A DNA stretch of 64,000 nt from Thalassia testudinum (lineage: Eukaryota > Streptophyta > Magnoliopsida > Alismatales > Hydrocharitaceae), in contig JAZHRO010000013.1 in NCBI GenBank assembly GCA_037157565.1, positions 118,992,001 to 119,056,000 of the forward strand, in the 5' to 3' direction. Under the pieces are notes generated by a model. It had not been told where the DNA came from. It ran no database searches and worked only from the letters and a program-made list of their open reading frames with translations. Below, piece by piece: positions 46,719-57,431 of the stretch. The position numbers were made by a program, and so were the translations under genes. The number at the start of each line of letters is the position of its first letter. The stretch's first letter is position 1.

Positions 46719-49254
46719 CTAAAATCCTCTTATCGCCTTAAAAATATCCAGAGTTAATTTCTTATCCCCAAAGGCGATCTCCATACTACCGCTTTCACAG
46801 TTTATGTTGGCCTTGGAGGTAGCTAGGAATGGACGCCCTAGAATGATGGGCATGTTCCTCAAATCATTAGGTACATCCACGACAAGGACGAGGAAATCTA
46901 CAGGAAAATAGAAATCCTTGACCTTGATAATTACATCCTCAATAACTCCTCTCGGTGTGGTGACCGATCGGTCCACTAATTGTAGCGTTACTGAGGTTGG
47001 CCTTAGTTCACCTAACCCAAACCTCTCATAAAGAGAAGTCGGGATTAGGTTGATGGATGCACCTATATCCAATAGTACCCTATCAAAAGTGTATTCCCCA
47101 ATAATGCATGAGATCAAGGGGCACCTGGATCTTTCTTCTTTTGAGGAAGGTGATGCAGGATCACAGAACTTGCCTTCTTAGAGAGAATCACCTTCCTCAG
47201 AGTGGGTTCTCTCAGTTTATGCTTTTGGGTACATAGTGCTTTGAAAAATGTAGTGTAAGCCAAGATGTGCTTAATAGCATCAAGGAGCGGTATATTGATC
47301 TCTTCACTCTTGAATAAATCCAGAAGCTCCTCGTTGCTGTCTAGGGTTTTCTTCTTCTTGGTTTTCAATAGGGCTCAGGGAATGGGATATGGGTGGAATT
47401 TTCAATTTTTGGTCCCTGGGTCTTATTGTCTTTTTTAATCTCCTCCTTTTCTCTCTCAAGCTCTCCAGGGTTTTGGCATCTAGAGGGCAATTTAGGGTCC
47501 CAGGTTTGCTTTCCACTTTTCAAGGTGATAGAGTTTGCAGAGGCATACGGGTTTGGGTCTTGAGGTGGGCTAGTGAAGATTGGAGGTCCTTGGTTAGTCA
47601 TGTAACTAGAGGAAGAAGATGAGGGACCCTGCTCAACCACCTGAGCAAGTGCGTGTGAGTCCCTTTGATTCTCGTACCCTTGGGCACTATTGCCCTAATT
47701 TTGCACATTGCGTGGGTTGGGTACAGGTTGAGATGGTATAGTTTTGGGTTGTCGAGTGTTAGCAATTAACCCGGATTGCAAGTTATCCAAGGATGTCTTC
47801 ATTTGATGCATAAGCTGAAGCATGGACCCTTGCATTTCCACCATCTGCCGGTTTAAATCAGCCTGCCCTGCGGATTGTTGGGGATTCCAAGATGGCTGAT
47901 TAACCGGTCTTGGGGCAACTGGGTGTATACTTGACCCTGACCCATAGGTTTTTGAGATGCGTAGTTGTTGGGTTGAGTTTGGGTCTGTTGCCCCTGATTT
48001 TTCTAGGATAAGTTAGGGTGGTTCCTCCACCCTGAGTTATAAGTGTTGGACTACAGGTTGGACCTAACATTCTCCTGCATTGCATATGCATCCTCATAAA
48101 ATGAGGATGGAGAGATGGAAGGATCAGAGAAACTGGGATCAAAGGCCCCAGTTTGGAACTCATATGGTTCCAAGAAATCCTGGCTCACAAGTTGAGCCAA
48201 ATCGAGTTGGTTCACTAATTCCTGCCCCGTGGGAGCTCGTGAGGAATGGAATCCCGAGTTCTGAGATTGAGTTGGTATAGAAGTGTTTCTTGAATTCCCA
48301 GACATCCATTCTTTCGTTCTCTTAGCAACCAAGTCCATTTTATCCAGTTTATTACAAATTAATTCCATGTCAAATGAATGAGAATCCTGGATCTCATTAG
48401 CACTTGACCTAGGTTGTTGGGACCGGTTGAATGCATCCATGGAGGCATGATTAATTGAGTTCTCGCTCATTTCCTCAAACAGGTCGTATGTGCTATCTGC
48501 ATCCCTATTGAGGAAATTGCCTTCGCAAGAGGCGTCCACGTGATTACAGAGTTGCTCAACCAACCCGTGATAGGAAATCTGCACGAGTTGCCATTTTGGC
48601 ACCTCGTGGTGTGGACACTTCCTCAAAAGCTCCTGGAATCACTCCCAGACACCATGAAATGGTTCCCCTAGCTGCTGGGTGAAAGTGGTAATCGCCCGTC
48701 GTAAGGCATTAGTCCTTCCGATAGGGAAGAACTTCAAGAAAGCTGACTTAAGAGCAGCCCAAGTTTCAATCGGCCTTCCTATAGTCCGATACCAATGCGG
48801 CCTTATCCCTGAGAGAGTGGGGGAAAATCCTCATGATCATTTGCTCTTCGTTCACATTCCTTGCTCTGGTGGTCTGAACCAAAGTGGTTAGATCCTCCAG
48901 GTGCTGGAATGGGTCCTCCGAGCCAAGCCCATGGAAATGCTTAATCACACTTAAGACTTGGGGCTTCATTTCTATGTCTCCGGTGGGAATCATAACGCCA
49001 GGACATTCCCCATAGTTTGAAGGATTGTAGAAATCCTTCAAGGGCCGAGCGCCCTAACCATGCATACGTTGGAACCATTTCTACATCTGCTGCAATTCTA
49101 CCAACTGCCTCTGAATCAGCTCTTGCTGGTTTGGGGGCGGGGGAGGTGGTTGTTGATCAGCCATGGGATCTGCTTGGCTATAGCTCAACCTCTGCCTCCT
49201 AGAATGGTCTGAAGGTCCTTCCAATCTAGGGTTCAGTGACCTCCTCCCAAGCAT
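46719..49254 (-). pseudogene. TE-E gag and protease
   Basis: The start at 49254 reads M-L-G-R-R-S-L-N-P-R-L-E. A TAG near 49081 cuts the N-terminus. PLKDFYNPSNYGE resumes near 49040, a frameshift falls in the DKAA region near 48800, and the capsid continues in another frame (48626-48051). SITLKSGKQTWDP (near 47530) is the post-gag motif. Protease is largely open at 47117-46719 with LLDIGASINLIP and ILGRPFLATSKANIN; the active-site D-I-G is intact. It is broken in at least three places. Confidence 0.85.
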
Positions 49255-50484
49255 ACACTGGAAGGAAGTTGGAAGGATGGGGAAAAGTGGGAACCCTGTA
49301 GCACAAGAATACAAGCCTGTCCTTAGATGGGGTAGCCTAAGGTCTACTGACTTTCAGAATCCGTCCTAAGATTATGGACGATTTACTCTACTTATGTCCA
49401 GGCAATCTGACCAGTTAGAAGGAGGGACTAGGGAGAAGGTTCTTCCTTTGGCTTGCGCCTCCGATTCCTAGTGTACCCCCCAACCACGGTCGTTTGACGT
49501 TACTCCCCTAGCTAGACATTAGATTGACTAGTACAAGCAGGTTAATCGTGAATAATCTCAATCTGGATCCCGATGAGCGAATGAATCCTTAGGGCCAACG
49601 TCTAATTGATTTTAGTTAGGCTTGGGAAATTGGTGATCTGGAATGTGATGGGACCTTAATGGGTTGTTCCCTTAATGATTTGTTTGAGAACGTGTGAATG
49701 TGCACAACCAAGAGGTTTTCAAGCAAGATTATTAATGATAAGGTGAGTTTGAGGATTCGAATCTTACTTAATAGCTTTTAGGATTCAAATATTAGGTGTT
49801 TTCAACCAAGTTTTGTGAGGCAAACCAAGTTTATTTTTAAATGCACGTGTTTAAGTATTTTCCTTTAGAAATCAAGAAAAATATGGAGTGCTTAGCTTGA
49901 CCTAATTATTGAATCCTATGGGGCAGCTAGAAAATGAACCTCTTTTAGATTAGGTGGTGCAGCCCAAATAATTCAATCAATTGGCTCAAATGCACCACCG
50001 ATTAAGGCACACAAAAAGGTTGTTAACGTAATATGATTCCTACTCTTTTATGTGTTGAATTCTTGTACCAGGTCCACAGGTCGGAAGCCCGGTTGAGTAG
50101 ATGAAAATCAAGTCAGATTATGTGCCTTAAATGTGGGTGTATACAGTGTGCATATTGATTCGTCCCACAGAAAGTATCTCTTTTTTTCTTTTCTGAATGC
50201 GGGGGTGAGGTGGATGAAGGTGGCAAACAAGACAAAGAATTCTATCCTAGGGTTTTTGCAAACACCTATGTAGATTAGGTCTTGGTTATGAGTCTGGCAA
50301 AATGAACTAGTGGGGAGGAATGTGGGGGACACTTACAGAGTACTCTACCTGCACTTTACTCCGGTCTACCGCACTTGGATCTCTATGCTAGGGTACCTAC
50401 AAGACGGTAGATCATAGATAAGTAGGGTTAGCATTATGTAATTGCAAAGAAATGCAATAAACAACAAAGTAAATTCCGTTGCCT
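49255..50484 (-). other. TE-E leader
   Basis: Noncoding, 1.2 kb between the primer site and gag; not coding in any frame of convincing length. Confidence 0.7.
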
Positions 50485-50501
50485 CCCTGGCAACGGTGCC
50501 A
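50485..50501 (-). other. TE-E primer binding site (tRNA-Asp)
   Basis: Plus strand CCCTGGCAACGGTGCCA, two differences from the perfect tRNA-Asp end, three bases before the LTR start at 50505. Confidence 0.88.
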
Positions 50502-51202
50502 AAATGGTCTCATGTGTTTCACGTGTTAGAAATCAGGGTTACAAGTAACCCGTCATCGTAGTTGCAAAACAAGTCAGTCAGATAAAATTTATACCGAAAC
50601 TCCAAGGGAGTCCCAGGTTGAACACAGGGAGGCGACGTTTACTTTAGTTGAAAACTGTGCTTCGATTAGTTTCTTTTTGGTATTTTAGGGTGTTGTTATT
50701 TTTTTGTGTTTTTGAAATAAAAGACAAGCAATCACAAGAAAGAGATGGAATCAAATGTGATGTATTGCATTAATGTCTATTACAATAATCTAGGAAAGCA
50801 TAAAAAGAGAGGGAGGTGAGAGGAAATCTCCCGAATCGGCTGTTCAGCGAGACGATGGCTCCTGGCGGAATCTCGGACTAAGGAGGTGAGGAGGGTGATG
50901 ATGAAGGTGAGATGCAGGAGGACGTCGGGTTGAAGAAAGCTTCGGGGTGGCTCCAGAATGGAGGTGAGAAGATGGAGATGACCTGCTTCCGGAATGGAGG
51001 TGGGAGGATGGCTCCAACGCGACCTATGAATGGGGATGGGAAGATGGATGAATATTTGGTGAGGTAGAGGTTTGTTATACAAATAGGAGCCTTGGGAGCT
51101 TGAGAACAAGCTCTAATGGAGAGTTGGTAAGCTTGCTAGAGCTTGGGAGTAGGTGGGAGTAGAGTAAGTAGAGATGACTTGGAAGGGAGGGGGTGTAGGT
51201 CC

Positions 51203-51209
51203 TTTTATA
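51203..51209 (-). promoter_or_regulatory. TATA box in TE-E 5' LTR
   Basis: TATAAAA on the minus strand, identical context to 42280-42286. Confidence 0.6.
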
Positions 51210-51540
51210 GTGGAGGAGAAGAGGCAAAAATCATCCCTGGGCAATTAGTGATGGCTGTAATCGTCGCTACAGCTGTCGCTGAAGATTCGTGCCCTTCAAG
51301 TCCTTTGCTGGCACGCACGGGCCATTAGTGACAGCTGCAAGCATCACTGAAGGACCTCATAATTGTCGCTGAAGACTCGCGCATCTCCTTGCTGGTAGCC
51401 TCTCCACTGGCTTTGCGCGCATCACGCACCCGAGCTCGTCATGCGGTGTCGCGCGCGTGTGCGCTGGCGTGGGAGTGCACACATTGTGTTGCCGCTGTTG
51501 CTTACGCCTGGTTGAATTGAGAATGGAGGGGGGCTGTGGG

Positions 51541-51591
51541 GATTCGAACCCGCACCCCTCCCTGTGAACCGCCATTCCCACCAATGCTCTA
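51541..51591 (-). promoter_or_regulatory. tRNA-like A and B box pair in TE-E LTR
   Basis: On the minus strand, TAGAGCATTGG (51591-51581, A-box-like) is followed 30 nt later by GGTTCGAATC (51550-51541, B box). Spacing and order fit an internal RNA polymerase III promoter as in tRNAs and tRNA-derived SINEs. The A box is imperfect. The corresponding place in the TE-I LTR has a better pair (60415-60464). Confidence 0.5.
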
Positions 51592-51731
51592 GGTCGTCCT
51601 TTGTGTCGTGAGGAGGAGCTCGGTGCAGACGCTTCCTAGCCATTGGATCTCGATCCAACAGTTAGGGTTCAAGGTCGCGGATGATGAAGGGAGTGGGTGG
51701 TGGTAGTTGGCTGGTGTTGGGTGGCCTGGAT

Positions 51732-51747
51732 GGCGCCACGTGGCACC
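51732..51747. promoter_or_regulatory. G-box palindrome in TE-E LTR
   Basis: GGCGCCACGTGGCACC, a near-perfect 16-bp palindrome centred on CACGTG. It is conserved at 60595-60610 in the TE-I LTR. Confidence 0.55.
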
Positions 51748-52202
51748 ATTTAGGCCATCCGTCTTCTTCTACTTGTAGAGGGTGCCACGGTGCTCAGATC
51801 GAGATGATTCTCACGATGCTGAACTACGATCGTCACTCCGGATCCATCCGTATGGTTGGATTTTCCATCTGAAACCCGTATGGATGTCGCATTTTCCCCC
51901 TGGCCATTGATCTTCCTCAGGCTTCATGTGATTCTACGGGACTTTGATCTGGACGATTTCAGAGGTGTTAGACTTCGATCGTCGTCATGATCAGATCCAT
52001 ATGGTCTGATCGTCCATCTGTGGCCGTGAAATAAATCCTCTTCTCTCCTGACCATAAAAATGACCTAATTAACCTAAAATATATACAACTACTCTAAATG
52101 CAGAATGATGCATGCTATGCAATATTTATAACATGATATGCAATGCTATGCCTAGGAACTATTATAATAAGCATTTTATGATGAATTTATATGTGCTTAT
52201 CA

Positions 52203-52812
52203 GGAAGTTTATAATCGAGAAATCAAAAATATTTTATAAAAGACGGTTAGGCTCGATCGTAAAAACTGGTCCACCAAATTGGACAATGCTTTATGGGCCT
52301 ATCATATCCCTTTCAAAGCCCCACTTGGCATGTCTCCCTTTCGTCTAATTTTTGGGAAGGCATGCCATCTCTTGGTAGAACTTGAACATAGGGCTTTTTG
52401 GGCAATAAAGCAATTAAATATGGACTTATCTGACGTCAGTATCCACAGAAAATTACAATTGACTGAACTGGAAGAATTACGTAATTTTTTGTATGAAAAC
52501 GCGTGGAATTATAAAGACCTAACAAAGAAATTTCATGATAAATACATTGCTCAAAAACATTTTGACGTTAATCAACACGTTTGGCTTTTTGATGCACGAT
52601 TACATATTTTTCTTGGAAAGTTAAAATCAAAATGGTCTAGCCCCTTTATTGTCCTAAAAACATATTCGTACGGTGCTGTTGATCTTTTTGATCCTAAAAC
52701 TAATATGACTTTTCAAGTCAATGGCCAACGTTTAAAGCCCTATTTTGATCATGCCCCGAATCTTCCATCTGAATCTTTCGATTTAACCGAACCAACCACA
52801 GCTGATCACTGA
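52203..52812 (+). pseudogene. TE-A integrase, C-terminal part (right of TE-E)
   Basis: Resumes after the GGAAG duplication with NREIKNIL, then a TAA. An open stretch from 52279 contains [52 protein letters not shown] (the GPY/F-type module, with Ser for Gly) and [14 protein letters not shown], ending at a TGA at 52810-52812. No chromodomain follows, which argues against a chromovirus. The two sides of TE-E make one original integrase gene. Confidence 0.87.
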
Positions 52813-54128
52813 TGCACACTACGCTCGGTTGAATGGCATAAAAGATAGCACTGGATGGGAGGTAAGCCATCATTTGTTTTGCTTTCTTTTTCTTTCTTTT
52901 CTACAGGTTTTGACTATCCTAAATTCAACCGCCTTTCACTAAGGTATTCCCTTCTCCCTCCTAATGCATGAGGACATTGCATATCATAAGCATGGGGGTG
53001 TTTTTAAAATTTTGATGATCTATTTAGGATTTTCAAAACCTAAAAATATGCATTTTTTTTCTTTCTTTTGTCATTTTCTTATTTTTTGCTTGCATACCCA
53101 AGAAAATAAAAATATTGAAAACTTATTGAGGAAAATTTTGAAATCAGGACTAAGGTTGAAAACTCACTTTTGCTACAATGGGATTTAATTTTTAACAAAC
53201 TAGGGATGAGGATACAGATCTGATCATTAGAGTTTCAGGGCATATCTTTAGACTAGATCAGATATCCTTCTCCAAAATTCCACTTGAACTCATGATAGTT
53301 TAGGTGACTTGATCCTCTTTTGTAATATGGAAAGTATCTAGCTTAGTTTTTGATTCAAAAACTTGCATTTCCTGCAAAACTTCCTGTGTCAAATTTCACA
53401 CACAAGCCAACACCTAAAAACAACTAAAAATTAGAAAAACCTCCTTGTTTGGCATTAGTAAAAGCTTGAAGTAGATCATTGGTTTGAGTTCCCACCGCTG
53501 AGAAGGAGGAAAATGCCTCCTTTGAGGATGCGATGTCAGCATGTTACTGCCTCGATGCTGCTCCATATCTATATTTTATATCTTTAGATGGAGCATTAAA
53601 GTGAATTTTTGCAGCTCAAGTGTCTTGGAAGGTGCTCTACCAATAGTGTCGGAGCAAGAGCTTGAGTTTGCTTGGAGCGCCCCTTTACACCGCATTGTGT
53701 TTTGGGGTTGTGAGCTCCTAGTTGGTGTCATGGATAGTGATATCTCAAAGTACTGGCACCGAAGCCCCCTCGAGGATTGGTACTGGGAATGATGATCTTG
53801 ACACATTTGTTGTAAGGGTAAGCTAAGAATAAGCATGAAAAAAAAAGAAAAAAAATGAAAAAAGTTTTAAACCAAGAACACGCTTGATAAATGTTGGCTT
53901 TTCACAAGTAGGACACAAGGTTTTAAAAGGTTATTGCAAATTGCGAATCGGATTCAAGAGCCAGAAAAATCCTAGAAATAAAAATTTCAAGTCATCTGAA
54001 TTAACAAGGGGTTAATTTGTGAATTTTTTGGAGGATATATTGATCCCATTTTTATCTAAGTTTTGGATCCAAAAATAAATCCTAATGTTTATCTTCAACA
54101 AATCCCATACCTCCTCTGTTTGGACCAA
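52813..54128 (+). other. TE-A 3' untranslated region, first part
   Basis: Noncoding. Matches the TE-D 3' noncoding region in reverse complement and order. Purine-rich AAGCATGGGGGTG at about 52988-53000 resembles an internal polypurine tract. No env-like frame is seen. Confidence 0.75.
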
Positions 54129-54545
54129 CCAAGTGTTGGTGCTAGAGCACTACGATTATTTATTTTGATGATAACAAAACACGTGTCTTATTAACATTTG
54201 CCTTTGAGTCCTAGTTTTTAGGTCAAATTGCAAATGGAGACAGGTGTTTTAGACGGAGTTCTAGCTCGCATCCATGGCATATTGGAGGAGTTGGACAGAG
54301 GCGGAGGAGCTTCGCGAGGAGCGAAAGCTTGAAGATGGAAGGATAGGAAGAATAAGATAGATTTCTGTTTATCTTTTTCTATGTACTTTTGTCATTATAT
54401 TCCTGCTCTTTTTATTTCTTAGAATATCTGTTAAAGAGCCTCAAAGGATTCTTAAAGTAGTCCTAGGAACACCTGCACTACCCTAGGATACTTAGGTTTT
54501 CTATAGAGAACTTAGAAAACCAAAATAGGGATCAGACAGCCTTTT

Positions 54546-55087
54546 CAGACGTGTAATCTGAATTTTAGACGTCTGATAAAAACTTTTAAGACGACTGATT
54601 GCTGACTCAGAGGTTCGATTATTTAGGTTGGACTTAGTTAGTTCAGTCTGATGAAATCATTCATCCAGACCTTAGCCCAGACATCTTAAGAGACGTTTGA
54701 TGCCTTTGCCAGACGTCCAATTAGTGGAACGTTGGTTGCCCACACAGACGTTGAGGAATCTGGCCGTTAGCTTATATCAAACATCTATAAGTGATCCCAG
54801 ACGTCTGATATGTGACCGTTTTGCCTCGACTGACCCAAAATCTTCCTTCAGAGATTTTATAGCTATTAGACTTGTTGAGAATCCATTTCCAGAGAACAAA
54901 TAGGTTTCCAGACGTCCAGACCTTATGCCAGATGTCCTGTGTGTCGTCTGATAGACATACACTAGAACCCTGTTTAGGTTTGATTCAAATTAGTAAGGAA
55001 ACCCACCGATAATTAGACATTTGACTTTGTTCTCAGACGTCTTAAACTGGTTTTCCAGACATCTGATGCTAAGATCAGACGTCTGAT
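54546..55087. repeat. Array of CAGACGTCTG-like palindromes in solo LTR G
   Basis: Perfect AGACGTCTGA cores occur near 54567, 54799 and 55078. One- or two-base variants occur near 54546, 54692, 54710, 54745, 54909, 54928, 55034 and 55056. Spacing is irregular (20-150 bp). Confidence 0.8.
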
Positions 55088-55196
55088 AACCCTGTCAGAG
55101 TCATGATTGATCCTGATTCCAACTTGATTTGCCTTGGATCTGCACCCAACGGCTATGGAAGCCTTCCAAGGCCTTCCAAAGCCTTCCTAGGCCCTC

Positions 55197-55204
55197 TATA
55201 AATA
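55197..55204 (+). promoter_or_regulatory. TATA box in solo LTR G
   Basis: TATAAATA in CTCTATAAATAGAGG, plus strand, downstream of the palindrome array. Confidence 0.6.
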
Positions 55205-55872
55205 GAGGAGGACCCCTTGACTTGAAAAAGACACCTAAGACACACCAAGACACACCCTTACTAGTATATTTCCACTCACTTGTGTCTAAAAGAAGTAGAA
55301 GATCAAATAGAAAAAGCTCTAGCTCTATAAGCATTCACTTCACACCTAAGAGCTTCGTCTTGCTGTGCACCCGCTCTCCCGCCGACGTTACGAGAGCGTT
55401 GTTGTGCCAAAGCATGGTTCACGCACCAGCATCGTCACTTCAGCGCACTTCCACCAAAGGAAAGTTTCCTAACTCCTATAGAAGCTAGGATTAAATATTT
55501 GAGGCTCTATAGGATTGTTGTATTTTATATTATCTTTGGTTGGGTATTCGTTTTGCGAGACAAATTCCTTCTTGTGAAGAGAAGGGGTGTTGAGGTACAC
55601 TACCCTCGATCTTAGTAGTGTGGTCGTAATTGAGGTTCAGTCACCCTCATTTATGTGACTGGGTTTAGTGGATTTGATCAACTAGGTCGATCGGAAAATC
55701 CTAACTCGAGAGGGTTAGGTGGTGGTTTTCACCCGGTTTGGGTTTCCACCTAAAAATACTTGTGCCCTTTGTGTGATTACTTATTTTTGTGAGTTTTTCT
55801 ATTTTAATTCCGTAATTTTTTTTTATTACGTCATGCATATCTCACACCCTCCAACCCGGGAATTACACCAAG

Positions 55873-55984
55873 GTCCCGTAATCTCTTTCTCCTCAAAAGT
55901 CAAAAAAATTAGATTTTCCCAAAATTCTATTTTGTAAAAATTAAAGTTTTGCTAAGAGATTAACAAAAGATAAGCATAGGGGTA
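55873..55984 (+). other. TE-A 3' UTR end and polypurine tract
   Basis: The remainder of the TE-A 3' UTR after solo LTR G, ending AAGCATAGGGGTA directly before the 3' LTR. This is a decayed form of AAGCATGGGGGTG. Confidence 0.75.
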
Positions 55985-57416
55985 TGATAAACGTCAGTTT
56001 ATCATCATTCTTATGCATTAAAACAAACCTATCTCTTAGGATTTTACTTTGCAAACAGGTTTTTTGGTTGCATTTAGGCATAAATTAGGTTAGGCATGCA
56101 TTGCATTTATTATTGTATTTTTAATGTGTTTCTTGGAGTGTTAGGGATAAGCAGATTGACAGATCTCTAAAACCCTAGCACTCTTGAAAGTAATTGATGA
56201 AGAGGAAGCTCAATCAGGCTAGGACTCAGCTAATTCCAGCTCATCATGGCTGGATACCAGCTCCCTTGGACTATGGTTAGCACCATTCAGCTTACCTTAG
56301 CTGAATGGTAGCTCAAGACAGCTCATCTCAGCTCAATCCGACTCAAGTCAGCTCAGATCCAACTCAACTTAGTTGAGTCTAGCTCATCTCTGCTCCCATC
56401 AGTTCATTGGGTGCTCTACCTAGCTCAACTAAGTTGACAGGAGTCCATCTCAACTCAGCCCCAGCTCATCCTAGCTCCATGCAGCTCATGGTAACTGAAC
56501 TCCAAGCTAACTGAGCTACTACTTGTCAACTAGTAGCTTAGCTAGCTCTAGAGTTCTCATCAGAGGCAATTCCAGCTCAACCTAGCTCCGGCCAGGTTGA
56601 GGTCAGCTCAACTGAGCTCAACTACCCAATCTTGGCTACTTTCTTAAGAACTAAGTAGCTGAGCTCAGTAGTTGAGCTCCCCTTGAAGCTGCCTCAGTAG
56701 ACCCAGCTCCATCATAGCTTCCATCTGCTCCAGAGTCTTCTCTCCTAGCTCCTCATTCATGAAACCCTAGCTCCTCCACCTTTACTTTACTAGCTAAGCT
56801 AGCTTAGCTAAGCTCTAGCTCCACCTAAAAATCCATGACCGTCCACTCCACCTTCACCCTAACTAGCTCTAACCAAACCCAGTTCTTTTTGGTACCAACC
56901 CACCATAACCACCACCCTAGACACCCCTTCATGTTGGTGCCAAAAAGCCCTAGACATCCCTTCATTTTGGCGCCAACATGAACCCCCATCCTAGCCCTAC
57001 ACCTCTCCCTCTATCCCCATCTAAACCCCACACCTAACCCTTTCTAGAAGCCCACTAGTGGCGCCAAACCTAAGCTAGCATAACCAACCCTAAACCACCA
57101 CTATTTTGGTGCCCAAACACCACCCACACCCTTCCATCTTTGCTCCACCTATATCTACCCTTAATCCCATAACTGCCACCATAAAAAGCCATCCAAGCCT
57201 TCCTTTATGTCCATGCCAACCCTACCCCTTTAACCACATTAAAGTTGGTGCCAACTCTCCCCTAACCACACCTACTCATACCTCTTCAAGTGGCACCAAC
57301 ACACTCTAGCCCTTCATCTCATAACCACCAGCACATAACTCCATCTCCACCCTACAACACACCTAACCAAACCCTTAACCCTAGCAACCACCTAGGGTTG
57401 GCGCCAACTATAGGAT
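55985..57416 (+). repeat. TE-A 3' LTR, 5' portion
   Basis: Starts TGATAAACGTC and follows the TE-D LTR (reverse complement of 16489 downward). It includes the AGCT-rich block (56200-56830) and GGCGCC palindromes, with perfect TTGGCGCCAA at 56967-56976 and 57398-57407. The R/U5 end, as seen at 8258-9321, is absent: sequence changes to TE-H near 57416-57440. Identity to TE-D is much lower than between the two TE-D LTRs, so TE-A is old. Confidence 0.83.
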
Positions 57417-57431
57417 CTAAAGATAGGATTG

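Larger units (their letters stand above)
41584..52202 (-). mobile_element. TE-E: Athila-like element inserted in TE-A integrase
   Basis: A 10,619-bp minus-strand element with perfect GGAAG duplications. Order in element sense: 5' LTR (52202-50505), near-perfect tRNA-Asp site, leader, broken gag, protease, RT-RNase H, integrase, 3' UTR and a shortened 3' LTR (about 42473-41584). The two LTRs differ at roughly 4-5% of shared positions by eye, so TE-E is older than TE-D. About 0.8 kb of LTR, the polypurine tract and about 0.3 kb of UTR are missing at the 3' LTR/UTR junction. Confidence 0.92.
50505..52202 (-). repeat. TE-E 5' LTR (1698 bp)
   Basis: Bounded by TGGTCTCATG and ATGTGCTTATCA (plus-strand reading). 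TATA box at 51203-51209 (minus). The U3 half contains a tRNA-like A/B box pair (51541-51591) and a G-box palindrome (51732-51747). The U3 half is related to that of TE-I. Confidence 0.92.
54134..55867 (+). mobile_element. Solo LTR G (Ty1/copia SIRE-like) in TE-A 3' UTR
   Basis: 1734 bp, beginning TGTTGGTGCTAGAGCAC and ending GGGAATTACA, with a perfect CCAAG duplication (54129-54133 and 55868-55872). The flanking TE-A sequence is continuous when compared with the same region of TE-D (near 16590). TATAAATA at 55197-55204 supports the plus orientation. About a dozen perfect or near copies of CAGACGTCTG lie at 54546-55087. Assignment to copia rests on the TGTTGG start and general LTR layout, and is tentative. 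Confidence 0.85.

Noticed and set aside
52600..52812. Chromodomain at the end of TE-A integrase
   Set aside because: The protein ends shortly after the QRLKP motif; no aromatic-cage pattern, so it is not a chromovirus.
52813..55984. Possible env-like gene between integrase and 3' LTR of TE-A
   Set aside because: Athila elements can have one, but no long frame, signal peptide or membrane segment is seen here.
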